Assembly: GCF_000219625.1 (NCBI RefSeq)
Contig: NC_018218.1
Location: 3,658,001-3,722,000 of the forward strand
DNA from: Zymoseptoria tritici IPO323
Lineage: Eukaryota; Ascomycota; Dothideomycetes; Mycosphaerellales; Mycosphaerellaceae
DNA: 64,000 nt
Reading direction: 5' to 3'
Part shown: in pieces, positions 54,802 through 64,000 of the stretch
How the letters are laid out: every line of letters starts with the position of its first letter
Position numbering within the stretch: the stretch's first letter is position 1
Program-made: the position numbers and the translations under genes
The notes under the pieces: generated by a model
What the model saw: the letters and a program-made list of their open reading frames with translations, nothing else
Told to the model about the DNA's origin: nothing
Databases searched by the model: none

Positions 54802-57498
54802 ATGGACGATCACGTCGAGCCGGGGCCTCGAGCGGGCTCTAGCAGCACGAGTGCGTGGTCTTTCATGGACCAGACAGAGGTGAATGATATCCGCCTGCCC
54901 AGAGTCGAGAAGGACGCCGATGATCCGACCAATCCGCCCAGCTCTCATACTGCACCACAACAACGTCAGTCCACGTCAACGACGTTGAGTCGGCTATTCG
55001 CAGTGCAAGCGGCGACCTCGCCGGAGACATCTCGACATACGTCGTTTCTATCACCACAGCATCCGAGAAGTTACAGTCGTGCAGTCCAAGCGGAAACAGC
55101 AGCTTTGCCCGATCACCTATACAGTCGAGGTCTTCTCTCAGGCAAGCACTCCGACATTGTAGTCCATGCCTTTGGCCAACAATACAAGCTCCATCGCTTG
55201 ATTCTGGATCGCTCGCCATTCTTTGCAACAGCACTCAGCGAGCCATGGCTGGAGGTAAGTCTTTTGGTAGTGCTGGCCCGTCAAACCTGCCTGTGTCCCT
55301 AGGAATTTCAGCAAAGCCTTTCACCCCAACATCTATGACTCGGTGAGCGGCTAACACCACATCAGGCTCAAGCAAGCGAGATGAGTGTGCACCCAGAAGA
55401 CATTGACAGCGCCATCGACCAGCCATCCTTCGAGCTGGCTTTGAGACGACTCTATGGCTGTTTCGATCTGGCCGAAGAGGACCAGAACCCTGCAGGGCTC
55501 TTCGCGACTGCATGCTGGTTGGAGATGAAAGATCTTGTGGCATCCACAATCGATTCCATGCTACGCCAAATGAACCCAGACAACCTGGCTCATTACATCA
55601 GACTAGTGACTACCAACTACTACGGCAATTCTGGAGGCAAGATCCTGGCTAGTGCCAAGTCGATGCTTTGCAGAGATGGATGGCAGATGCCCTTGAGATT
55701 CTGGGACGGTATACCAGGAGACATCATACGAGAAATCGTTGGTGGTGATGGATTCTTCGTCGAAGGCGAGATGGACCGCTGGTTGCTCGCAAAACGAATT
55801 CTTGACCGCAGACTAAAGGTTCAGGCAACTGCAGCCGACCTTGTCGACCCGAGCTCACACAAGGTCCTCAAAGCGCCCGAGGCAGCTAGTCTCATGGCTG
55901 TGCGGTTCGATGCGGTATACCGCAACAGCGCTGCCAACGGTCGAGGCGTTTCCGACAGCTTTCAGAAGTGGCTAAATTTATACACTCATCCAGAGATCGA
56001 GCCTCTCTTGGTCCTGCTGGACGAAGGCATACATTACGTTCACTTGGACTTTGAGCAATTGCAATTCATCCGTCGGAGCAAGGACGTGTTGGGTCTTCCA
56101 ATGGTGCCCGAGAAAGTCGTCACCACGGCCTTGTGGCAAGCCATGGAGCTGCGACAGAGTGTTTTGAACGCTCGAGATGGTGATTTGGAGCTCGGACTAG
56201 GTCTTCAGTGCACAGACGCAAGTCCAGAGGATGCCGGACGCGATACGACCATGTCTATACTAGCCAGTTCAGAGTCACAACGCCCAAAGGGCAAACGCAA
56301 GGTCTCTGACAACGACAATCCCGAATCGGATATCGACAGTGGCTCTTGGGATGGTAATGGCAAGCCGAGGAAGTTCTGGATACCAAATAGTGACTGCAAT
56401 ATTGTCATGGGCGGCAATTCATTGCCGATTATTGCCACTGCGAATAGTACTGTTGTCCAGCGACATGCCAGCCGACTGAGTGCCACCATCCAACCGGAGG
56501 ACGTACAGTGGGCTTCTGATTTCATGTCCGCAACTTCGAGATCAGGAGCAGCCGCTCCGCCCAGCGACGACGCCGTCGGCAATGATATCCCGGAATATAC
56601 CAAGTTTCCACCATTTCGCTTCTCCGCCGAGTTTCCAAACGCTCGCCTACTGAAAGAGAAGAAGCGAGTATACAGTCGAACGGTGTTCTATGCCGGAAGC
56701 CTGTGGAACATATACATTCAAAAAGTCGCATCATCACGCAGCAAACAGCTCGGTGTCTACTTGCATCGAGCGAAGGAGCGAGAGACGGAGGAAGTGATCG
56801 CCGGCACCGCAGGTCTTGCTCAGGGTAGTGTAGACGAGCGAATCGGACAACTAGAACGAGAACTCATTCTCCGTGGCGAGCGACGCGATCGTAGGCATCG
56901 CAGACGGATGGGTCTCACCAACAGTGACCCTATGGATGGAGACGGCACGGAAAGCAGCGGTAGCACTGGTCTTGATGACGCCGGACCTTCCGACCAGGGC
57001 ACGACGGCCAGAGTCAGCAGAATGCGCGGTCTACTGGCTCAAGGTCATCGCAAGAGTGGTCAGACCGATGTCCAGGGATCGTCGCCCACGACTGGTCTGC
57101 ACACACACCACGTGCCACCATACGACGACGATAATGACGACGACGATGAAAGTCTTGATTCGGAGACCGAGGACTTGGCTGCCACAGCAAGCAGTTTCCA
57201 CGTTCCGACCTTACCACCATACGTCGATGCTCGACCCACGATCAAGACGTACTTCAAAATCTACAGTCCCTCTCGCGGAGGACGGATGCTGTCAGTATAT
57301 GAATCAGCGCCGGACAAATTCAACTTCTCGCAGTCGTGGGGATGGAAGAGTAGCACGCTTATGCTCGATGAGGGATTCCTGGGCGAGGATGATGGTGTCG
57401 ACGAGCTCGGCGGTGGAGAACAAGATGGGTCAAGGAGAGTCATGCGTGGGAAAGGCGATGGGAGATTGCGATTTATGGTGGTCATTGGTAATATATGA
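54802..57498 (+). CDS. BTB/POZ-domain protein
   Basis: Two exons (54802-55254 and 55366-57498; 111-nt intron, GTAAGT donor, GGCTAAC branch) encode 861 residues. The BTB fold spans the intron: SGKHSDIVVHAFGQQYKLHR, LILDRSPFFATALSEPW, then HPEDIDSAIDQPSFELALRR, LYGCFDLAEED and FATACWLEMKDLVASTI. A BACK-like helical region follows. The C-terminal half has basic and acidic disordered stretches (DDDNDDDDESLDSETED) and a folded-looking part around FPPFRFSAEFPNARLL and YFKIYSPSRGG. BTB proteins often act as Cullin-3 adaptors or transcription cofactors. The layout recalls germ-cell-less-like fungal proteins. The 3' end overlaps a low-confidence antisense frame. Confidence 0.82.
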
Positions 57499-57966
57499 GC
57501 AAGGATCCGAATTGCATATCTGGCACGCCTGGTGTCCCTCGTCATGTTTGTTCAGAAGTTGATGGGTTGACCTTCGTTCGATGTCCAGCATCGGTCGTGT
57601 TGTGTCGTAATCGTGTCTTTGTTCAATATGAGTCCTGCTCAATTGAAGTCGGATAGTCGTGATTCTCATCATCGCGTTTTTCGTCGTATCCGTTTGCACT
57701 ACGACGAACGCAAACTGACAGGGCAATACGTCCCTCCTATTCAGCTCAACCACTTCGGAGAAGCAGTCATCAAAGGCACCGATACTGAAAGCTGAAGAGG
57801 CAGCTTGCTCTTCGGGAGGAGTGAACTTGTTTCCGCAAATCTTGTCCAAGATCCAAGTGGAGCTATTGATGGATGCGCCAGAGGGACTCTCCACCCAGGC
57901 TTGAAAGCCTTTGGCGGCGCCATTTTCGGTGTCGGGCAAATCCTGGTATGGCTTCGAGGCCGACAT
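57430..57966 (-). CDS. Doubtful antisense hypothetical ORF
   Basis: A 178-codon frame starting at a good ATG (MSASKPYQDLPDTENGAA). Its first 90 residues have ordinary protein composition (GFQAWVESPSGASINSSTWI, FDDCFSEVVELNRRD). The second half is poor, His/Arg/Thr-rich and runs 69 bp into the 3' end of the BTB gene. It may be a real short gene with an unrecognised splice, a relic, or chance. No homology is recognised. Confidence 0.25.
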   Translation of the reverse strand: MSASKPYQDLPDTENGAAKGFQAWVESPSGASINSSTWILDKICGNKFTPPEEQAASSAFSIGAFDDCFSEVVELNRRDVLPCQFAFVVVQTDTTKNAMMRITTIRLQLSRTHIEQRHDYDTTRPMLDIERRSTHQLLNKHDEGHQACQICNSDPCSYITNDHHKSQSPIAFPTHDSP

Positions 57967-59599
57967 TTACGGCAGTCTGCAATGCTGTGAACCATGCCTT
58001 GCAGGTGACCGGATTCCAAGCGGAGCGAGTCTGAACACGGAGACCAAAGTTAAGGAGGTCTGCAAGACGAATGTCAAGCTCAAAGGTGCAGCGTATCGAA
58101 CGAGCACTTTGGTCTCCCGCTGCCACGTCGTCTGGATCCGGAAGTAGCCCTGCACTGGCGTTGGCGCGCCGCTGCGTCCCACTGTCACACTATTCATGAA
58201 GAGTTGCCATTTGGGCAGGGCAGAGAGGGGGACAAGGTGTTCGGAAGCCAGCGTCAATTGCCGTATGCACGAGACAGGTACTGATCGCCCTCCTCTGGTC
58301 AGTGCGATGCGGCAGATGAACAGTATTCTATCATGCAAGACACGTCTTTGATGTTGGCTGATCACCTCTTCGATCGCGGGAGTGTTGGTTTTGTGCATAG
58401 CCGCCCAGCATAGCCAATTGCTGTGCGGCATGGCATACAGCAGCGCTATACAAAGCATCATCCGCAGAGCCTTGAGGCGGCAGAAGTGCCAAGCTATACA
58501 GACTCCAGGAATAGATAACTCTGCCTCCATCGACGGCGATTTCCCGGAGAGGCCCTGAAACTGGGCCGATGAGCTTGCTGCGCCGCTGCTGGCGGCCTTT
58601 GGAGGGCATACGTCTAGTCCGGCGCCAGGGGGAATGTCCGGAGCAGATCTTCGGGCTTTCCTCACCATCAGCATTGGGCGTGAAGTCTGCATTTGATCAC
58701 GTGGAGGGCACAAACACCTGAACCCGAGACACAAGCCATTGTCGAGGCCAATGCTAGGCGCCTGGACGTCAATCCTGTTGCCATAAGGTGACCAAGGTCA
58801 TGATGCACTCCGATAGGATGGACGAGAATAGCCAGACCCTGTCCCAGTGGTCATGGTCGTCAAAGTGGATTGCATGGAGGCTTCGTTGCCGCCGGTCGTT
58901 CACGCGCTTCATGAGACAGATGTCAAGAGCCCGGCGGTAGCGATCTCGTTGGTCACGCGGCTGACTCTCAACAGACTTCGTAGGTGCAGAATGCCGTCTT
59001 TCAGGAAATTGACTGTCAGCAGTGCAGGTTTGACTGCCCAGCTGTCGGCGATGGCATGTGTAGTATCTCTGGGCGCCGGGATCCGACGACGAAATCATAC
59101 CCAGGCCTTATGCGATGCAAGAGCACACCATCAAGTTGATTACTGCAGTTAGCTCGCATGGAGCCACCGAGTGTCGGCCGTACCCACTGTGGTCCGCGGC
59201 TATCACATCTTTCGATAGAGCGATAGAGACAAGCAGAGTCTTCCAGAAGTGAGGGTTCAAAGCATGGTCGTAGTGTTCCAGTTTTGGGAGATCGTGCGCA
59301 TCAATGAAGCAAGAACAATGAGGCCGGCGGCAGCTGATCTGTTTCTCATTTGGTGAGTGTAGCACTGCCGCTGGCGAGTACGTGTTGGTGTTGGTGGCGT
59401 TAGCAGAGATCGTCGTTGAACTGTACCCACAACACTTTAGATTTGGATAAGCGCGCCTCCTAGGGAATCGACGACGTTCGTATGCCAGCGGTGCAAGAGT
59501 CGCTGTGGTCTGTTTGGTTGAATGTAGCCATTGATGCTACTTTCCTTCCATGAAGCTCTCCCAAAGCTGCATCACTTCAGTCATGCATTCCTGCTTGGG
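57967..59599. other. Gene-poor interval with fragmentary minus-strand frames
   Basis: Several minus-strand frames have partly protein-like composition (57967-58734, 58769-59098, 59108-59365, for example SLHAIHFDDHDHWDRVWLF) but they change frame without believable introns. A decayed gene is possible. I do not call one. Confidence 0.35.
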
Positions 59600-60230
59600 C
59601 TAATCGTTCAAAGGCCAGCCATGTTTCCAGTAGACATCCTTGCTTTCGTTGAACTTTTCGGAAGATACCGTTCTCCTATGTGGAACACGCACTTCGGTCG
59701 GTTTGATAGGAACCAGATCAAGCTTCCGGAATGACTCTTTATCTTGATCGAACAGCTCCTTGGCACCGTCGTACGTGTTGTGGACATAATCAATGTGTTC
59801 CATGCACACCCAGCCACTGTCCGTCGCGCGTGTCGACGAAGATTTGACAGCCAGCCGTCGAAGAAACGGACCGCGCCAGACAAGTAAGATGCTAAGGGTC
59901 CTGGAATCTGTCCCACGATTCGATGTCCATCATCTGTACTGGCTCCGCGGCATCTCGATTTGGGACTCGCGAGTAGCTGCTCTCGAACTTGACACCAGTA
60001 TAGTCGATGTAGACGGTGGATTCACCTATCTGGTAGTCCTCAGAATACTGTTGGCCGTCCTGAGTGATGTCAGGGAGGTGCCGGAGAAGGTTGAAGACAG
60101 TGTCCGTCTTGCCTAGAGCGGCGAACCTTGCGGGAGTAATCTGTGGCAACTGTCCTCCAGGCGGACGCTTGAGACAGTCCTCGTGCAAGTGGTGGGTGGG
60201 CAGAAATTCGTAGAAAGACAGCGCTTCTGC
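59600..60230 (-). pseudogene. Probable pseudogene of a fungal hypothetical protein
   Basis: Two protein-like blocks are in different frames. Block 1 (60230 to the TAG at 59892-59894) reads ALSFYEFLPTHHLHEDCL, GGQLPQITPARFAALGKTDT and WDRFQDP. Block 2 (59893 to the TAG at 59600) reads ILLVWRGPFLRRLAVKSSST, GWVCMEHIDYVHNTYDGAKE and DVYWKHGWPLND. Skipping one base at CCT-TAG would join them smoothly; no intron of normal length fits. The 5' end is also unclear, since no ATG or acceptor joins block 1 to an upstream exon. Alternatives are a sequencing error or a +1 frameshift gene. Function unknown. Confidence 0.5.
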
Positions 60231-60948
60231 GACTATTTACGTCACGATTGTAAGGCATACTGTTGGAAGGTATTGCGAGAGACGTCGTGTAAAGTACACG
60301 AGATGGTCGTGGACTGCCCGTATCTGGCCTTCTCGGATCAAGTCTGCTCTACATGAGCAGGCACGACGACGCTTATATGTGCATTCAACGGGCGGCAAGA
60401 AAGGATGGTATACCTCAGGAAAGCACACTAGCTTGGACGGATCGTCACACCGACATGGGCATGGGTCAGCATCGGTTGATCTTGCTTGCACAAACAAGAG
60501 TCGGCGACGGGACGGGCGAGAACTCTTTCCAGCTTCGTCATCATCTCATCCGACTTTCTGCAGGATCGAACGACTCCGCCTCGACGCCCCGACGCGCAAG
60601 CCTTTTGGATCCCACGAGTCTATATCAGACTTTTGCTACGAGACGCAAGTCAAGACGGATTCCGGCACTGCAATCAAATCCCGCCACTGCGTCATTTGGA
60701 AGATTTGGACATCCGAAACGTTCGCGTTCCGACGCTTCCATGTCTTGTCTGGTCATGATTTCAGCCTCGTTGGTTGGGATGATAGATGTTTGCCCCGTGC
60801 TGCATCTTGTAGGATCGGTGTGAGTACCACCCGCGATATTCTTAGGCGTATCACTGCGCTCTTTTTGTCCAACTACTACAAGACTGGATCAGCATTTCTT
60901 CGACTTGCCTTGTTCACCCCTATCCTTCCCCATCTGTAGTCTGCAAGC
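60231..60948. other. Intergenic, possible relic of the pseudogene 5' part
   Basis: The minus-strand frame 60237-60497 contains ADLIREGQIRAVHDHLVYFT, which could be a further piece of the pseudogene. The plus strand carries the lysophospholipase promoter. Nothing firm is seen. Confidence 0.35.
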
Positions 60949-63130
60949 ATGAGGAACTACTCTCCTTGTTACCTTGCTGTTGGTGGCGCATTGCTCCTTC
61001 CGGCATCAGGTAAACACACCCTGCCAACGACCAAACTCTCGACTGTTTGCTGACATCTACCTAGCCAGAGTGCTGCAGCCGGAAGAGCAATTAGCTGCCT
61101 TGGTCGCTCGAGCGTTCCCAGCCAACGCTCCCAATGGCTACACACCACAGGTTCGGTCGTGCCCAAGCGACATTTCCATTAGACCTGCCTCGGATCTTTC
61201 GACGAACGAAACCGAATGGCTGGAAAAGCGAAGAGCAGCCACAATCGACCCGATGCGAGATCTACTCGGACGACTGAACATAACTGGGTTCGACAGTAAC
61301 CAGTATATCGACAACAATCGCGGCAACACGAGCGCGTTGCCGAACATTGGAATCGCAGCGTCAGGAGGTGGATACAGAGCTATGCTGAATGGAGCAGGTC
61401 TCATTCAGGCATTCGATAGTCGTACTCCCAATAGCACAAACGCTGGGCAGTTGGGAGGTCTGCTGCAGGCAACAACATATCTTTCCGGTCTTTCTGGTGG
61501 CAGTTGGCTGGTGAGCTCGCTCTACGCCAACAATTTCACGTCTGTGGACGCCATCATCACTGCCGACAGTGACAGTGACAATCTCTGGCAGCTTCAAAAC
61601 TCCATCTTTGACGGTCCCGATACGGGCGGCATACAACTACTGGACAGTCTCGGATACTACAAGACGCTCGTGGACCTAGTGGACGACAAGGAAAACGCTG
61701 GATTCAACACGACTATTACGGACTATTGGGGAAGGGCTTTGAGTTATCAATTGATCAACGCGACCGATGGTGGTCCGGCGTACACGTTTTCGTCTATCGC
61801 TCAGCAAGAGTTCTTCACCAACGGGAGTGTACCTCTTCCCTTGGTTGTCGCCGACAGCCGTGCCCCTGGTCAGAAGGTCGTGTCTACTAACTCGACCGTC
61901 TTTACGTTCTCTCCTTGGGAGCTTGGTAGTGATGATCCTTCCTTGGTAAGCTTGACTCACATGATGTGCTCGCAACTTGAGCCCAACCCGACCATACCGT
62001 TGGAAATGCTGACTTTCGCGTAGTATGCCTTCGCGCCTCTCCAGTACGTGGGCACGAACTTCACCGATGGCTCGCCGCGAAACAACGACGAGTGCGTGGT
62101 GGGCTACGACAATCTTGGCTTCGTGTTCGGAACCAGCTCGTCGCTGTTCAATGCGGCCCTGACCACGCTCAGTGGACAGAACGGTAACGGAGCCTTCTCC
62201 AGCCTCGTTGTGGACGCGCTCAAAGGCGTCCTTGAAAAGATTAGCTCTTCTGAAGAAGACATCGCCGACTGGGTGAATCCTTTCTTCGGCTACAACAACA
62301 AAACATACAAGGGTTCCAGCGACATGATGTTGACGCTCGTGGATGGTGGTGAGGACGGGCAGAACATCCCGCTGCATCCTCTCATCCAACCCAACCGAAA
62401 TGTCGATGTTATCTTCGCGATTGATTCTTCTGCGGACACGAACGAGACTTGGCCCACTGCCAATTCGGCCACCGGCTGGCCTAACGGAGTATCGATAGTG
62501 ACCACATACGAGCGCAGCCTTTCAGAGATCGGAAATAATACTGCATTTCCCGCAGTACCCGACATCAACACATTCATGAACCTGGGCCTCAACAATAAAC
62601 CCACCTTCTTCGGTTGCGATGCGGGAAATCTTACTGGCCCAGCGCCACTGGTCGTATACATGCCTAGTGAGTTCTGCTGTCCACGATGATCTTCTAGCAA
62701 GTTGACTGACCCATTTTCAGACTCACCATATACCTACGCAAGCAATACCAGCACTTTCATGCTGAAGTACAACATGACTAAACGCGACGGCCTGATCTTG
62801 AACGCCTACAACGGCGCGACCCAAGGCAACGGGACGATTGATAGCGAGTGGCCAGCCTGTGTTGGATGTGCGATTTTGAGCCGCAGCTTCGATCGCACGG
62901 GCACAACCGTTCCGGACGCTTGCAAGCAGTGCTTCCAGCGATACTGCTGGGATGGTACGGTCAACAGCACCGCGCCGGGCGATTACATCCCGGAATTCAA
63001 GGTCGCTGGGGCCTCTACTGCTAACAGTGGTGGAAAGAATGGTGCTAAGAAGGGTGCTGCTGGAAAGCTCGGAGTCAGTGTACTGGCAGCCCTGGGTACG
63101 GCTGTTGTTGCGGGTATGGTGGTTTTGTGA
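60949..63130 (+). CDS. PLB1: Lysophospholipase / phospholipase B, GPI-type
   Basis: A secreted or wall-anchored enzyme releasing fatty acids from (lyso)phospholipids. Four exons (60949-61009, 61065-61945, 62024-62666, 62721-63130) encode 664 residues. There is an N-terminal signal peptide ([15 protein letters not shown]), then [12 protein letters not shown] and [13 protein letters not shown]. The PLA2_B catalytic elements are [17 protein letters not shown] (oxyanion), LSGLSGGSW with the nucleophile Ser in GLSGG, and [16 protein letters not shown] with the catalytic Asp. Many NxT/S sites and a Cys-rich segment ([18 protein letters not shown]) follow. The C terminus has a Gly/Ala-rich linker and hydrophobic tail ([18 protein letters not shown]), as for a GPI anchor. 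Read as one frame, the protein would stop at 62023; the intron at 61946-62023 removes that stop. Confidence 0.94.
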
Positions 63131-63469
63131 TGATCTGTATGTATCATACATAGCTCTTGGACACAGAAAGGAGCATATACGATCAATTCGAAGAGTTCAA
63201 TTCTAGCGCCTGCAGTATCGTGGTGTAACATGGGAAAGTGCGTAGAATGAAGTGAAGTTTGCCTACAACGCAAGGCACGACGCCACATAATAGCCAGCGT
63301 CATCCTTTCCTGTGATGCGCCGTACATTGTCTGACTGTCCACCGCCAGGACTAATGCATTTGCAACGCACAAATGTCGGCATTGAATGCTTCACTAACAT
63401 GAAGCGTTCAATTCTGCTGTGTGGTCGATCCTAGTAAGGACATCGACAGCGGCAGGGATCTGAAGCGCC
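63131..63469. other. Intergenic, no gene seen
   Basis: Lysophospholipase 3' flank and promoter of the next gene. Confidence 0.5.
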
Positions 63470-64000
63470 ATGTTTCGCTTCGTACAGCCATCGAGAGTGG
63501 CGCGCCAACTTGTCCACCCAACCTCACGACACGCCGGATCAATACTCTCACCACACCATGGCCGTACCTTTTTCGGACTGGGCGAAATCGCCTCTGTTCT
63601 CACCAACCCGGCGCAAACTCTCCAACAACTCAACGAGTCAAAGGAGATGCTCCAGAAAGCTCGGGAAGAGAACAAATTGAAGAACGAAAAACAACGCATC
63701 CCAAAGACGCATACTTTTCAACAGCTGCCGGGGTTTCATGGGAGACACGAGGAGCAGAAACTGCTGAGGAAAGTCCTGGATGGCAATCCGCAGTTGAATG
63801 CTGTGTTCGGTGCAACATCCGTGGGAAAGACGGCGCTGTTGCGACAGGTCCTCGCGACTGACGACTTCTTCGTCATCAAATTTGACCTTCGCATCAGTGG
63901 CTTTGCGGACCTGCGAACGTTGTGAGTTGAAGGTGGACGCCGGAAGGCAGGAACGTGCTAATTGATCGCTGTCCAGATACTTCTCACTATGTGAACAGTT
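63470..64000 (+). CDS. P-loop ATPase, probably mitochondrial (partial)
   Basis: Exon 1 is 63470-63921 (150 codons plus 2 bases). A 55-nt intron (GTGAGT donor, CTAAT branch) leads to exon 2 at 63977, which runs off the window. The N terminus MFRFVQPSRVARQLVHPTSR is a presequence-like Arg/Ser stretch. FFGLGEIASVLTNPAQTLQQ and a charged helix follow. The ATPase domain starts LPGFHGRHEEQKLLRKVL with a Walker A NAVFGATSVGKTALLRQ. This resembles AAA-type ATPase_2 STAND-like proteins found in fungal mitochondria; the exact family cannot be decided from the part visible. Confidence 0.75.

Noticed and set aside
61946..62023. Premature stop in the lysophospholipase, suggesting a pseudogene
   Set aside because: A GTAAGC donor and TAG acceptor remove this segment in phase and join SL to YAFAPLQYV, as in the family.

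Overview
The window is nuclear DNA of a filamentous ascomycete (Pezizomycotina), most likely a dothideomycete of the Mycosphaerellales/Capnodiales type. The evidence is dense monocistronic genes on both strands, short introns of about 50-70 nt with GTRNGT donors and CTRAC-like branch points, long intron-poor reading frames, and fungal families such as SSD1, a PTH11-like membrane protein, MUS7/MMS22, a DUF2293 protein and a secreted lysophospholipase. The placement below Pezizomycotina is inference.

Layout. 1-14 kb: the 3' end of an unrecognised gene, a degenerate minisatellite, the mitoribosome-assembly GTPase GEP3 divergent from a Golgi MNN11-like mannosyltransferase subunit, the phosphorelay protein YPD1, mitochondrial aspartate aminotransferase head-to-head with the 90S pre-ribosome factor UTP7, and a PTH11-like seven-helix protein. 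14.8-32 kb: a giant single-exon MUS7/MMS22 repair gene, SEC17 (alpha-SNAP), a 103-residue membrane protein visible only after splicing, a non-canonical Hsp70-like ATPase, two tail-to-tail hypothetical genes (one with a GC-AG intron) and a RING-CH ubiquitin ligase. 32-45 kb: proteasome alpha-2 (PRE8), mRNA export factor GLE1, the pseudo-RNase SSD1 behind a long AUG-free leader, and a DUF2293 gene. 45-64 kb: complex I subunit NDUFB11, a ten-exon MFS transporter, a PAP2 lipid phosphatase, Mediator MED7, a small three-exon gene, COX15, a BTB-domain protein, a gene-poor stretch with one decaying gene, a GPI-type lysophospholipase and the start of a P-loop ATPase.

Most genes are housekeeping. Mitochondrial functions are spread across the window (GEP3, aspartate aminotransferase, NDUFB11, COX15, perhaps the last ATPase), with no gene cluster or operon-like organisation. 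Two repeat-derived elements lie in promoter intervals: a nested foldback between the PAP2 and MED7 genes, and a TA-rich 494-bp terminal-inverted-repeat element about 95 bp upstream of COX15.

The observations most worth following are an in-frame 139-codon FG/GN-rich extension directly behind the GLE1 stop codon, tandem CNYUCNYU motifs (the published Ssd1 recognition sequence) in SSD1's own AUG-free leader, an MNN11-like protein without the DxD motif, and a probable pseudogene whose two halves differ by one base. I found no tRNA, rRNA, CRISPR array or intact transposase gene. Intron boundaries were read by eye from splice signals and frame consistency.
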